Part shown: piece after piece, positions 36,860 to 45,895 of the stretch | Layout: each line of letters opens with the position of its first letter | Position numbering within the stretch: position 1 is the stretch's first letter | Program-made: the position numbers and the translations under genes | DNA from: Bacteroidales bacterium | GTDB lineage: Bacteria; Bacteroidota; Bacteroidia; Bacteroidales; UBA932 | Assembly (NCBI GenBank): GCA_024398125.1 | Contig: JAKSJO010000005.1 | Coordinates: forward strand, 30,436-94,435 | Direction: 5' to 3' | Length of the DNA: 64,000 nucleotides | Notes under the pieces: generated by a model | What the model was told of the DNA's origin: nothing | The model's input: only the letters and a program-made list of their open reading frames with translations | The model's database searches: none

Positions 36860-38029
36860 ATGAAGATTCCAAGCTACAAGAATATTCCTCTGCTCGTCAA
36901 GGTTGTCGCGGCGATCATTCTTGGCGTCGGCATCGGTCTGGTCGCCCCAGGCTGGCTTGTCCGCACACTGAATACCTTCAACGGCATCTTTGACCAGCTT
37001 CTCAAGTTCATCATTCCGCTTATCATCATCGGAATGGTTGTTCCTGCTATCTCTGATATCGGAAGACAGGCCGGACGCATGCTTCTTACAACTGCGGCCA
37101 TAGCATACGGATTCACAGTCCTGTCCGGATCATTCGCCTATATGTTCAGCTCGGCCTGGTTCCCGAAGCTTCTTTCCGGTACTGCAATGACAGTTCTGGA
37201 AGACAGCGGAGTCTCGTTCCCTGCTTTCTTCTCAATCCAGATACCTCCACTCATGGAGGTCATGACCTCGCTTGTGCTTTCGTTCATGCTGGGACTCGGC
37301 ATTGCTGCTTTTGATGCTACAGCAATAAGGAAGGCATTCGGAGAATTCAGGAACATTATCGAAAGTACTATCTCGAATGTCATTATTCCGTTGCTGCCGA
37401 TATACATATTCGGTCTCTTCATGGATATGGCAGCAGTCGGCAAGGTTGGAACAGTCCTTCTTGCATTCATAAAGGTCATTGTCATCATCTTCAGCATGAC
37501 GATTGTCCTTCTCATACTCCAGTACTGCATAGCCGGACTTGTATCGGGACGCAATCCGCTGAAATCTCTTTTCAGGATGTTGCCTGCATACTTCACCGCA
37601 CTTGGAACTTCATCATCGGCTGCGACCATCCCTGTGACTTTGCGCCAAACCATCTCGAACGGTGTCGATGAGCGTATCGCTGGCTTTGTCGTGCCACTTT
37701 GTGCGACCATACACTTGTCCGGAAGCACACTTAAGATCACCTCGTGTGCAATTGCCTTGATGATAATGACCGGACATGGCTTCGATTTCCCTATGATGCT
37801 CGGATTCATCATGATGCTCGGTGTCACCATGGTGGCTGCTCCAGGAGTGCCTGGCGGTGCTATCATGGCCGCTCTCGGTGTCCTTGAGAGCATGCTGGGC
37901 TTCGATGCTGCCGAGCAGGCAATGATGATTACACTGTACATCGCAATGGACAGCTTCGGAACTGCCTGCAATGTTACCGGAGACGGCGCAATCGCACTTA
38001 TCATGAACAGATTATCAAAACAGAAATAA
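36860..38029 (+). CDS. DAACS-family dicarboxylate/amino acid:cation symporter
   Basis: This is a 389-residue membrane protein. Landmarks are FIIPLIIIGMVVPAISDIG, the Ser-rich hairpin GTSSSAATIPVT (about residues 250-262), and the substrate and cation site NVTGDGAIALIMNR at the C-terminus with Asp and Asn. The family takes up glutamate, aspartate, serine or C4-dicarboxylates with sodium or protons. It follows the M28 peptidase by 42 bases and precedes the cyclophilin gene by three. Substrate not determined. Confidence 0.88.
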   Translation: MKIPSYKNIPLLVKVVAAIILGVGIGLVAPGWLVRTLNTFNGIFDQLLKFIIPLIIIGMVVPAISDIGRQAGRMLLTTAAIAYGFTVLSGSFAYMFSSAWFPKLLSGTAMTVLEDSGVSFPAFFSIQIPPLMEVMTSLVLSFMLGLGIAAFDATAIRKAFGEFRNIIESTISNVIIPLLPIYIFGLFMDMAAVGKVGTVLLAFIKVIVIIFSMTIVLLILQYCIAGLVSGRNPLKSLFRMLPAYFTALGTSSSAATIPVTLRQTISNGVDERIAGFVVPLCATIHLSGSTLKITSCAIALMIMTGHGFDFPMMLGFIMMLGVTMVAAPGVPGGAIMAALGVLESMLGFDAAEQAMMITLYIAMDSFGTACNVTGDGAIALIMNRLSKQK

Positions 38030-38032
38030 ACA

Positions 38033-38746
38033 ATGAAGAAGATAATGATTCTTTTCGCTGCGCTTTGTATTGCCGCAGCATGCAGCGCTCCTGTAGAGAA
38101 GCGCGCACAGGTAAAGATAGAGACAGATATGGGTGATATCCTCGTTGAGCTTCTCAATGAGACTCCGCTTCACCGTGACAATTTCATCAAGCATGTAGAG
38201 AACGGCGCATTTGACGGAATTCTCTGGCATCGTGTAATCGACGGATTCCTTGCCCAGACAGGTGACTCAACCAGCCGCCACGCACTTCCAGGAGAGGCTC
38301 TTGGAGAAGGCCCGGTTGAAGACCAGATGGAGGAGAACTGGGTTCCGGCCGAGTTCCGCGCCCCACAGTTCTTCCATCGCCGCGGCATGCTTAACGCAGC
38401 GCGCCAGGGTGACGATTTCAACCCTGAGAAGAAGAGTTCGATGCACCAGTGGACCATCATCACCGGCAAGGTATATACCGACGAGGAACTTGACCGCGCT
38501 CAGGCGCGTATCACCGAGTGGACCAATGGCCAGGGTGTTCTTACACCGGAGATGCGCGAGGTCTACAAGACCGAAGGCGGCGCCGCTCACCTTGACTACA
38601 GCTATACCGTGTTCGGACAGGTTCTCGAGGGAATGGATGTTGTCGACAGCATCACCAAGGTCGCAACAGACTCGCTCGACCGTCCTCTTAACGATATCCA
38701 CATCATCAAGGCTACTCTTGTACAGAACTACAAGGAGGTAAAGTAG
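38033..38746 (+). CDS. Cyclophilin-type peptidyl-prolyl isomerase, lipoprotein
   Basis: The 237-residue protein has a lipoprotein signal (ILFAALCIAAACSAP). The cyclophilin core has the strand VKIETDMGDILVELLNETP, GILWHRVIDGFLAQTGD, HRRGMLNAARQGDD and YTVFGQVLEGMDVVDSI. Compared with a minimal cyclophilin there is an insert of about 50 residues between the Gln-containing strand and the C-terminal strand (ARITEWTNGQGVLTPEM), seen in other Bacteroidetes homologues. It should help fold exported proteins at the inner face of the outer membrane. AGGAGGT at 38733-38739, inside its last codons, is a strong ribosome site for the next gene, which starts directly after the stop. Confidence 0.9.
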   Translation: MKKIMILFAALCIAAACSAPVEKRAQVKIETDMGDILVELLNETPLHRDNFIKHVENGAFDGILWHRVIDGFLAQTGDSTSRHALPGEALGEGPVEDQMEENWVPAEFRAPQFFHRRGMLNAARQGDDFNPEKKSSMHQWTIITGKVYTDEELDRAQARITEWTNGQGVLTPEMREVYKTEGGAAHLDYSYTVFGQVLEGMDVVDSITKVATDSLDRPLNDIHIIKATLVQNYKEVK

Positions 38747-39520
38747 ATGAAGATACTCCTTACCAGCAGTCATACTCTTGGTTGGGCTGGAGATCTCAAT
38801 CCTGCCAACGGTCTTCTTGACGAACTGAAGGACTCTCTTGTCGGTCCCATCAGGTGCGTCATGGTGTCGTCATATCCTGATGACGTGGAAATCACCGATA
38901 GGATGGCTTGGGAGATACGTGAATGCTTCGACCGCGCAGACCTTCCGTTCAAAGAGTTCAAGGTACTGGACAGAAGGACACAGAACAGCGTCGGCCGCAT
39001 GCTGCGCCGCGCCAATTTCATAATCCTCTGTGGCGGCCACGTTCCGACTGAGAACAGGTTCTTCAATGACCTTCATCTGAAGTGGAGACTGAGCTCGTTT
39101 GACGGCCTTATGCTCACCATCAGTGCAGGATCGATGAACTGTGCCGAGACTGTATACTCTTCTCCTGAACTGGAAGGAGAGTCTCTTGATCCGGATTATC
39201 AGATTCACATGGAAGGACTGGGTCTGACGAATGTCAATATCCTTCCACATTTCCAGACATTGAAGAAGGCTACCCTTGACGGCCGTAAGCTTGTAGATGA
39301 CATAGTGGCCGGCCACAGCTGGATGCATCCAGTCTGGTGCCTTCCCGACGGCTCATATTTCCTTATCGAGGGCGACAGGACCGAACTCCGCGGCAAGGCT
39401 TACAGGATGAAGGACGGCAAGCTCAGGCTTGTCTGCCACGACAACGAGAGAAAGCTGATTCTTCCAAATGGAAGACTCCAGAGAATCTCGACAATCCCGA
39501 CAATCCCGACAATAGAATAA
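38747..39520 (+). CDS. S51 (dipeptidase E-like) Ser hydrolase / class I amidotransferase-like protein
   Basis: The 257-residue cytoplasmic protein is of the PepE/cyanophycinase type. LCGGHVPTENRFF and the nucleophile elbow TISAGSMN (Ser126) match the S51 pattern, with candidate His in MHPVWCLPDGSYF. The family cleaves small acidic or beta-linked peptides. It is flanked by a cyclophilin and an ATP-grasp ligase, suggesting a role in making or breaking a small peptide-like amide. The C-terminus encodes a slippage-prone Ile-Pro-Thr repeat from a 9-base tandem repeat. It is preceded by the best Shine-Dalgarno sequence I noticed in this window. Confidence 0.75.
   Translation: MKILLTSSHTLGWAGDLNPANGLLDELKDSLVGPIRCVMVSSYPDDVEITDRMAWEIRECFDRADLPFKEFKVLDRRTQNSVGRMLRRANFIILCGGHVPTENRFFNDLHLKWRLSSFDGLMLTISAGSMNCAETVYSSPELEGESLDPDYQIHMEGLGLTNVNILPHFQTLKKATLDGRKLVDDIVAGHSWMHPVWCLPDGSYFLIEGDRTELRGKAYRMKDGKLRLVCHDNERKLILPNGRLQRISTIPTIPTIE
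39489..39515 (+). repeat. 9-base tandem repeat in the S51-like gene 3' end
   Basis: CGACAATCC occurs twice in a row (39489-39506) and a third, partly changed copy CGACAATAG ends at 39515. It encodes an STIPTIPTIE tail just before the stop. A whole-codon unit means that copy number can change without frameshift. Confidence 0.8.
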
Positions 39521-39531
39521 AACACTATAGA

Positions 39532-40728
39532 ATGAACTTTGTCTATATTTCCCCAAATTTCCCCGATGCAGCATGGAAGTTCTGTGCTGCGCTGAAGCGC
39601 AACGGTGTCAATGTCCTCGGCATCGGCGATCAGCCTTATGATGAACTGAGGCCTGAGCTCAAGGCGGCTCTCGGCGAATACTACAAGGTCTCAAATCTTG
39701 AGAATTACGACGAGGTATACCGCGGTGTGGCTCATTTTGCATGGAAACATGGCCGTATCGACTGGCTTGAGTCAAACAACGAATACTGGCTCGAACAGGA
39801 TGCAAGGCTGCGCACCGACTTCAATATCAACACCGGCCTCAAGTCTGATAAGATCGATGCCATCAAGGAGAAATCCGAGATGAAGAAATACTATGCACTC
39901 GGTCATATCCGTACCGCCCGTCAGATCAAGGCTGCCGAAGGTCTCGAGGCTGTCAAGCGCTTCTCCGAGGATGCCGGCTATCCGCTTTTCGCAAAGCCTG
40001 ACGTAGGTGTAGGAGCGAATGGCACATACAAGCTTGAAAGCGAAGCTGAACTTGAAGCTTTCTATAAGGATAACATCCATGCAGACCAGTATGTCATCGA
40101 GGAATACGTAACCGGAGACATCTGTGACTATGATGCAATCATCGACTCGAAGGGAAAGCCTCTTTTCGAATCCATGAGCGTGTGTCCTCCTTCTATCGCG
40201 GATATCGTTAAGAACAATCTCGATTCAGTCTACAATGTCGAGAAGGAAATGAACGAGAATCTCCGTTACTGGGGTCGTCAGACAATAAAGGCATTTGACG
40301 TACGCAGCCGCTTTGTCCATCTGGAGTTCTTCCGCCTCGACCGTGCTCATCGCGGTCTCGGCAATGTTGGAGATTTCGTTGCTCTCGAGGTCAACATGCG
40401 TCCAGGAGGCGGCTTTACCCCTGATATGCTGAATTATGCTCATTCGCTCGACGTATACAAGATCTGGGCAGACATGATCGCCTTCGACAAGACTGAACTC
40501 CCTGAAGAGCATGAAGACTATTATTGTGCATTCGCAGGTCGTCGCGACGGCGTCCAGTACCGTCTGGACCATGCTGCGATGATGTCCAAGTATGCTGCCA
40601 ACCTTATGCAGTGGGACCGTGTTCCTGACGCTCTTTCGGCAGCCATGGGCAATCAGTCATACATCGCCCGCTTCAAGACCGAGGCAGAGATGAATGCATT
40701 CCTCGACGATATTTACGATAGAATCTAA
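39532..40728 (+). CDS. ATP-grasp ligase of unknown substrate
   Basis: This is a 398-residue cytoplasmic protein with an ATP-grasp fold. The central part shows a Lys in PLFAKPDVGVGANGTYKL, an acidic hinge YVIEEYVTGDICDYDA and the metal-binding FVALEVNMRPGGGFTPDM. Family members join a carboxylate to an amine or thiol using ATP. The start at 39532 lies 11 bases after the S51-like stop, and the upstream frame overlaps that gene. An esterase follows after three bases. The substrate is unknown; co-occurrence with a PepE-like hydrolase and an esterase suggests an amide- or peptide-forming pathway. Confidence 0.82.
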   Translation: MNFVYISPNFPDAAWKFCAALKRNGVNVLGIGDQPYDELRPELKAALGEYYKVSNLENYDEVYRGVAHFAWKHGRIDWLESNNEYWLEQDARLRTDFNINTGLKSDKIDAIKEKSEMKKYYALGHIRTARQIKAAEGLEAVKRFSEDAGYPLFAKPDVGVGANGTYKLESEAELEAFYKDNIHADQYVIEEYVTGDICDYDAIIDSKGKPLFESMSVCPPSIADIVKNNLDSVYNVEKEMNENLRYWGRQTIKAFDVRSRFVHLEFFRLDRAHRGLGNVGDFVALEVNMRPGGGFTPDMLNYAHSLDVYKIWADMIAFDKTELPEEHEDYYCAFAGRRDGVQYRLDHAAMMSKYAANLMQWDRVPDALSAAMGNQSYIARFKTEAEMNAFLDDIYDRI

Positions 40729-40731
40729 GCC

Positions 40732-41469
40732 ATGAACGTACAGTATCACAAGTGGTACAGCCATAACCTGAACCGCGACATGGAGTACAAGATCTATGGA
40801 GACGGCGGTCACGGAATGATTGCATTCCCGTCCCAGGACGGACGATTCTTCGACTACGCAGAGCGTGGAATGATCCATCAGCTCACTCCATGGATCGAAG
40901 CCGGCAGGCTTCGCGTCATATGCGTTGACGGCATCGACTGGGAGACCTGGTCGAATATGGGTGGAGACTGCCGCTGGCGCATTGAACAGCATGAGCGCTG
41001 GTTCCACTACATCATCGACGAGCTGATGCCGAATATCCGCTATTGGGATGATGAGACCTTCATGGTGACGGGATGCTCGCTCGGAGCACTCCATGCGGCG
41101 AACTTCTTCTTCCGCCGTCCGGATATCTTCGACACCCTTATTGCCATGTCGGGCCTGTACCATACCCGCGACAGCTTCCCATACTATTCTGATGACCTTA
41201 CCTATGCAAATTCTCCACAGGACTTCCTCCGCAACATGCCAGAGGATCACCCATGGATGGACATGTACCGTCACCGCAGGATTGTCGTGACCATAGGACA
41301 GGGACGCTGGGAGGACATCACCCTTGACTCGACCCGTGAACTCGACACCATTCTCTGCCAGAAACATGTTCCGGCATGGTTTGACTACTGGGGACATGAT
41401 TCGGACCACGACTGGCCTTGGTGGCAGAAGCAGATTTATCACGTAATGTGCAATATTGACCCGCTTTAA
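40732..41469 (+). CDS. Esterase-family alpha/beta hydrolase
   Basis: The 245-residue cytoplasmic protein has no signal peptide. The nucleophile elbow TGCSLGALHA places Ser about residue 116. A His-rich C-terminal segment (YWGHDSDHDWPWW) could supply the catalytic His. It resembles the putative-esterase (esterase D-like) family, where a glycine-rich oxyanion strand and SxG elbow are typical. It is the last of the S51 / ATP-grasp / esterase trio with a gap of only three bases to the ligase. Substrate unknown. Confidence 0.75.
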   Translation: MNVQYHKWYSHNLNRDMEYKIYGDGGHGMIAFPSQDGRFFDYAERGMIHQLTPWIEAGRLRVICVDGIDWETWSNMGGDCRWRIEQHERWFHYIIDELMPNIRYWDDETFMVTGCSLGALHAANFFFRRPDIFDTLIAMSGLYHTRDSFPYYSDDLTYANSPQDFLRNMPEDHPWMDMYRHRRIVVTIGQGRWEDITLDSTRELDTILCQKHVPAWFDYWGHDSDHDWPWWQKQIYHVMCNIDPL

Positions 41470-41496
41470 CAGGTCAGCTTCCAATCCGGGTCTCAG

Positions 41497-43953
41497 ATGC
41501 TTCCTGTCGAGGAAATAAGCGGGCAGGCCTGCCAGCTTCTCAAAGAGAAGGGGATAGTGGTCGTTACAGCGCCTCCTGGTGCCGGCAAATCGACGATGCT
41601 TCCTCTTGCCGTGCTTGATTCCCTTGGTGATGGAGGAAAGGTGCTCATGCTCGAGCCCAGACGAATCGCTGCCCGCCAGGTCGCGGAGCGCATGTCTTTC
41701 CTTTCCGACGACAAGGTCGGAGGAAAGGTAGGCTATCGCATACGTTTTGAGACCAAGGTATCTTCCCGGACCCGCATCGAGGTCCTCACAGAAGGCATTC
41801 TGACCAGAATGCTTGTGGACGATCCTGGGCTTGACGGTGTATCCGTTCTGATATTCGATGAGTTCCATGAGCGAAGCCTGAGCAGCGAGATCTCTCTTGC
41901 CCTGGCGATGGAGTGCCGCAACCTGCTGCGCCCGGACCTTAAGATTCTCATAATGTCGGCGACCATCGATGCCGAGGCCATCTGCAAGGCCTTGGATGCT
42001 CCTCTTGTCGAAAGCAAGGGCCGGATGTTCCCAGTCGACATTGTCTACGGAAATGAGGAAGCGACTCCCGAAAATGCCGCGGAAGCGGTTACCAGAGCCA
42101 TCAGCCGCGCGCATCGGGAGGAAGAAGGAGATATTCTGGCCTTCCTGCCTGGTGAGGCCGATATCCGCCGCTGTCAGGCCTTGATCGGAGATTCTCTCGG
42201 CAGTACGGATATATGTCCATTGTATGGAAACCTGCCCCAGAATGAACAGAGAAGGGCAATAGCTCCAAGCGAACCGGGAAAACGCAAGGTCGTTCTGGCT
42301 ACCCCGATAGCTGAAACGTCACTGACCATAGAAGGTGTACGTATCGTCATAGATTCCGGCCTTTGCCGCAAGCTCATTCATGACGGCCGCACCGGACTGG
42401 ATGTTCTTGCGACAGTCCGCATCAGCAAGGATATGGCGACTCAGCGAAGTGGCCGTGCTGGACGTGTTGCCGCTGGAACATGTCACAGGCTTTGGTCAGC
42501 AGCCACAGAACGTTCAATGTCAGAGACCAGAACCCCGGAGATACTGGATGCGGATCTTTGCGGCCTCTGTTTGGATATTGCCGCATGGGGAGAACCTGAT
42601 CCATGTGCCCTTCCTTGGCTGACTCCGCCTCCTTCGGCAAGTATATCATCAGCATGCTCATTGCTTCTTTCCCTTGGCGCTTTGGATGAAAAGGGACATA
42701 TTACAGCCCATGGCCGCAGACTAGCTGCACTGCCATGCCATCCGCGTGTTGCTCAGATGCTCATCGCATCGGAAGATGCAGGTCTGCGCGCCCTTGCCGC
42801 AGACGTCGCAGCTGTTCTGGAGGAAAAGGATCCTCTTGCGACAGAGGAATCCGGATCATCTCTGGACCTGCGGGTGTCAAGGCTTAGACAGGCACGCCGC
42901 AATGCGTCAGCCGGTCGATGGTCGCGCATATCCATGGTCGCCCAGCAGTACCGTTCGCTTGTCCATGTCGAAGAGGATAATACCGATCCGGACCCATATT
43001 CAGTCGGAAAGATCGTTGCCCTGGCTTATCCGGAAAGGGTCGCCAAGGAAATGAATGAGAACTGCCGCTACCAGATGGCAGGCGGTGAGACTGTCCGACT
43101 GGAACAGTCCGACGTCATGAATTCCTACACTTGGATTGCAGTTGCCAGTCTGAACTCACGCCCCTGGGCGGATGGCCGTGTCTTCCTTGCTGCACCTATA
43201 CATGAGGAAGACCTCAGGCTTATGGCAAAGCCGTTCGAGAACGTCTCGTGGGATTCCAGAAAGGGGAGTGTCGTTGCTCGGAAAGAACAGCGTATCGGCC
43301 GTCTGGTTCTCGATGCCTCTCCGGTAGATTGTTCCCGTGACAAGATCGTCGATGTAATCTGCGAAGCCTGCCGCAAGGAAGGAACATCCATGTTCGATTT
43401 TTCGGACGAGGTGGGCAATCTGCAGCGCAGGGTCGCATGCGTGGCTGACTGGCATCCTGAAATGGAACTGCCGGACCTGTCGACCTCGGCCATTCTTGAA
43501 CGCGCCGGTGACTGGCTCCCCATGTTCATCGGCAAGGCCAGGACTGTGGCTGAACTGAAGAAGATAGATCTTGTGGAAGCGCTATGGAGCCTTCTTGAAT
43601 ACGATCAGCGCAAGGAAGTGGAAAGACTGGCTCCATCCCATATCGAAGTGCCTACGGGAAGCAGGATACGTGTCGAATACCGCCAGGGAGCCGAAGCTCC
43701 GGTCCTTCGTGTGCGCCTGCAGGAATGCTTCGGTCTTGTCGATACTCCACGTGTCGACGCAGGCCGCCGTCCGGTCCTGATGGAGCTTCTTTCGCCTGGC
43801 TTCAAGCCTGTCCAGCTGACCGGCGACCTGAGGAGCTTTTGGGATAATACTTACTTCGAAGTCAGGAAGGATCTGAAAAGACGGTACCCGAAGCACTCCT
43901 GGCCAGACAATCCTCTCGAGGCGGAAGCCGTAAGAGGCGTCAGGAAGAAGTAG
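41497..43953 (+). CDS. hrpB: HrpB-type ATP-dependent RNA helicase
   Basis: This is an 818-residue DExH helicase. Walker A APPGAGKSTMLPL lies near residue 28, DEFHERS is motif II, MSATID motif III, and TPIAETSLTIEGVRIVIDSG and QRSGRAGRVAAG are motifs V and VI. The long C-terminal half (about 430-818) includes the HrpB-specific domain. The family's cellular role is not well established. The length matches HrpB rather than HrpA. An inverted repeat spans the 3' end (43884-43965). It converges on the xanthine permease gene with a 32-base gap. Confidence 0.9.
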   Translation: MLPVEEISGQACQLLKEKGIVVVTAPPGAGKSTMLPLAVLDSLGDGGKVLMLEPRRIAARQVAERMSFLSDDKVGGKVGYRIRFETKVSSRTRIEVLTEGILTRMLVDDPGLDGVSVLIFDEFHERSLSSEISLALAMECRNLLRPDLKILIMSATIDAEAICKALDAPLVESKGRMFPVDIVYGNEEATPENAAEAVTRAISRAHREEEGDILAFLPGEADIRRCQALIGDSLGSTDICPLYGNLPQNEQRRAIAPSEPGKRKVVLATPIAETSLTIEGVRIVIDSGLCRKLIHDGRTGLDVLATVRISKDMATQRSGRAGRVAAGTCHRLWSAATERSMSETRTPEILDADLCGLCLDIAAWGEPDPCALPWLTPPPSASISSACSLLLSLGALDEKGHITAHGRRLAALPCHPRVAQMLIASEDAGLRALAADVAAVLEEKDPLATEESGSSLDLRVSRLRQARRNASAGRWSRISMVAQQYRSLVHVEEDNTDPDPYSVGKIVALAYPERVAKEMNENCRYQMAGGETVRLEQSDVMNSYTWIAVASLNSRPWADGRVFLAAPIHEEDLRLMAKPFENVSWDSRKGSVVARKEQRIGRLVLDASPVDCSRDKIVDVICEACRKEGTSMFDFSDEVGNLQRRVACVADWHPEMELPDLSTSAILERAGDWLPMFIGKARTVAELKKIDLVEALWSLLEYDQRKEVERLAPSHIEVPTGSRIRVEYRQGAEAPVLRVRLQECFGLVDTPRVDAGRRPVLMELLSPGFKPVQLTGDLRSFWDNTYFEVRKDLKRRYPKHSWPDNPLEAEAVRGVRKK

Positions 43954-43965
43954 CGCTTCGGGTAC
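43884..43965. repeat. Long-loop inverted repeat across the hrpB stop codon
   Basis: GTACCCGAAGC at 43884-43894 (inside hrpB) and GCTTCGGGTAC at 43955-43965 (after the stop) are exact 11-base inverted copies 60 bases apart. No T-tract follows, so an ordinary intrinsic terminator is not seen here. Confidence 0.6.
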
Positions 43966-43985
43966 GCGACTATTCTATATGCGAA

Positions 43986-45287
43986 CTATGCTTCCAGCTC
44001 CTTTGGAAGTGCAAGGTTCAGGATTACAGCGATAAGGAATACCACTGCAACGCAGTTGTCTGCAAATACGGTGCGGATGATGTCAGGGAAGATGTTGAAC
44101 ATCTCTGATGCTGCGGTGAAGCCAAGACCTACGCTGAGCGCGGTAGAAACGATGATCATGTTGCGCTGGCTGAAGCCGCACTTTGCCATCATGCCGAAAC
44201 CTGCGAAAAGGATTGAACCGAACATCATGATGGTACATCCACCGAGAACGGCCTGAGGAATGGTGGTGAGAACAACACCTACTGCAGGGAAGATACCTCC
44301 GACAACCATGATGATTGCACCGGTAGCGATTGCGAAGCGGTTGACAACCTTTGACATTGCAGCAAGACCTACGTTCTGGCTGAATGAAGTGATAGGGGTA
44401 CAGCCGAAGACACCGGCGATGGTGCTGACGAAACCGTCGCAGGCGATTGATCCTGAAATCTCCTCCTCCTTGATGCCGCGTCCAAGAGCGCTGGAAGCGA
44501 GAGCGGTGGTGTCACCGATTGTCTCGGTAGCGGAAACGAGGAAGATCGCGATGATCGAGAGGATTGCACCGAGGTTGAACTCAGGAGCGAATGGAAGGAT
44601 CTTTGGAAGTGAGATGAATCCGCAGCCAGAGAGGCCTGAGAAGTCAACCATACCCATGCATACTGAAAGGATATAACCCACGATTAGGCCGATGAGCACT
44701 GAAAGCGAACGGAGGAAACCCTTTGCGAAAACCTGGCATCCCATGCAGACGAGAAGGGTGACGGTACCTACGATCCAGTTGTGTGCAGCGCCGAAATCAG
44801 CTGCATCCTGACCGCCTGCGAATGAGTTCGCACCGATAGGAAGGAGTGAGAAACCGATGGCGATAACGACGGTAGCTGCAACTACAGGAGAGATTATCTT
44901 GATCCAGTACTTTGCGAAGAGACCGAGAAGACCCTCTACGAGACCGCCGATGATGACAGCTCCCATGAGGACACCCATGCCCTGGGTGGTTGCGATTCCG
45001 ATTGCAAGTGAAAGGAAGGTGAAGCTGATACCCATCACGATAGGAAGCCTTGAACCGATCTTCCAGATAGGGAAGAGCTGAACGAGTGTACCGATACCGG
45101 CGATGACCATACAGTTCTGGACAAGTGCTCCGCTCATGCCCTGGTCAAGACCTACGATACCTGCGAGGATGATGATAGGTGTGATGTTGCTCACGAACAT
45201 TGCGAGCACGTGCTGGAGTCCGAATGGAATGGCCTGAGCTACAGGAACCCTGCCGTCCAGCTGATAAAGATTACTCTTGTTACTCAT
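43986..45287 (-). CDS. NCS2-family xanthine/purine permease
   Basis: This is a 433-residue membrane protein with about 14 hydrophobic segments. NCS2 signatures are FGLQHVLAMFVSNITP at the N-terminus, SATETIGDTTALA (with the substrate-binding Glu) and the QNVGLAAMSKV region. It is the second gene after xpt, with an 18-base gap, an arrangement that favours xanthine or guanine over uracil. It would import purine bases for salvage by Xpt. There is no purine riboswitch space between it and xpt. Confidence 0.9.
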   Translation of the reverse strand: MSNKSNLYQLDGRVPVAQAIPFGLQHVLAMFVSNITPIIILAGIVGLDQGMSGALVQNCMVIAGIGTLVQLFPIWKIGSRLPIVMGISFTFLSLAIGIATTQGMGVLMGAVIIGGLVEGLLGLFAKYWIKIISPVVAATVVIAIGFSLLPIGANSFAGGQDAADFGAAHNWIVGTVTLLVCMGCQVFAKGFLRSLSVLIGLIVGYILSVCMGMVDFSGLSGCGFISLPKILPFAPEFNLGAILSIIAIFLVSATETIGDTTALASSALGRGIKEEEISGSIACDGFVSTIAGVFGCTPITSFSQNVGLAAMSKVVNRFAIATGAIIMVVGGIFPAVGVVLTTIPQAVLGGCTIMMFGSILFAGFGMMAKCGFSQRNMIIVSTALSVGLGFTAASEMFNIFPDIIRTVFADNCVAVVFLIAVILNLALPKELEA

Positions 45288-45304
45288 AAGGTTGATGGTT
45301 TTTG

Positions 45305-45883
45305 TTACTGTCTGAACTTGATGGTCTGGGTCTTATAGTCCATCTCGTCGATGATTGCAATCGACTCGAGATGGTAGCCAGCCTCGCGGAGCTTCTTTCC
45401 TCCGTTCTGGACGCCCTTCTCGATCGCAACACCGATGCCGGTGACGGTGCCGCCAGCCTGGTTGACGATGTCGATGAGAGCCTTTGCAGCCTCACCGTCG
45501 GCAAGGAAGTCATCCACGATCAGCACCTTGTCGCCTGATGACAGGTAAGGGCGTGATACGAACACGTTGTTCATGTGCTTGTGGGTGAAGGAATATGCCT
45601 GTGACATGTATTTGTCATCAGTGCTGTTTACGGTGATGCCCTTCTTCGCGAATACAACAGGTACATCATACAGATCTGCAAGCATTGTAGCGATAGCGAT
45701 GCCGCTGGCCTCGATGGTGAGAACCTTGGTTACAGGCTTGCCTTTGAATCTGCGCTTGAACTCGTATGCAATCTGGCGCATGATGTCGATGTCGATCTGG
45801 TGATTGAGAAAGTTGTCTACCTTGAGGACATTGCCCTCATAGATCTTTCCATCTTCAAGGATTTTTTCTTCAAGAAAATTCAT
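45305..45883 (-). CDS. xpt: Xanthine phosphoribosyltransferase
   Basis: This is a 192-residue type I PRTase. The PRPP-binding loop VLIVDDFLADGEAAKAL is at about residue 125. The N-terminal MNFLEEKILEDGKIYEGNVLKVDNFLNHQID is characteristic of Bacillus-type Xpt. It converts xanthine and PRPP to XMP for purine salvage. A permease follows on the same strand, and a secreted hydrolase gene ends 12 bases upstream, so the operon is of mixed content. Confidence 0.95.
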   Translation of the reverse strand: MNFLEEKILEDGKIYEGNVLKVDNFLNHQIDIDIMRQIAYEFKRRFKGKPVTKVLTIEASGIAIATMLADLYDVPVVFAKKGITVNSTDDKYMSQAYSFTHKHMNNVFVSRPYLSSGDKVLIVDDFLADGEAAKALIDIVNQAGGTVTGIGVAIEKGVQNGGKKLREAGYHLESIAIIDEMDYKTQTIKFRQ

Positions 45884-45895
45884 GGTAGGTATCTG

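Noticed and set aside
37138-38157. 339-codon minus-strand frame
   Set aside because: It is antisense to the clear symporter and cyclophilin genes and has no recognisable domain.
40657-42114. 485-codon open frame on the minus strand
   Set aside because: It lies antisense across the ATP-grasp, esterase and hrpB genes, shows no family motif, and its composition follows from the codon bias of those genes.
45884-45895. Purine riboswitch before xpt
   Set aside because: Only 12 bases separate xpt from the upstream gene, and nothing in the longer operon leader resembles the aptamer core.
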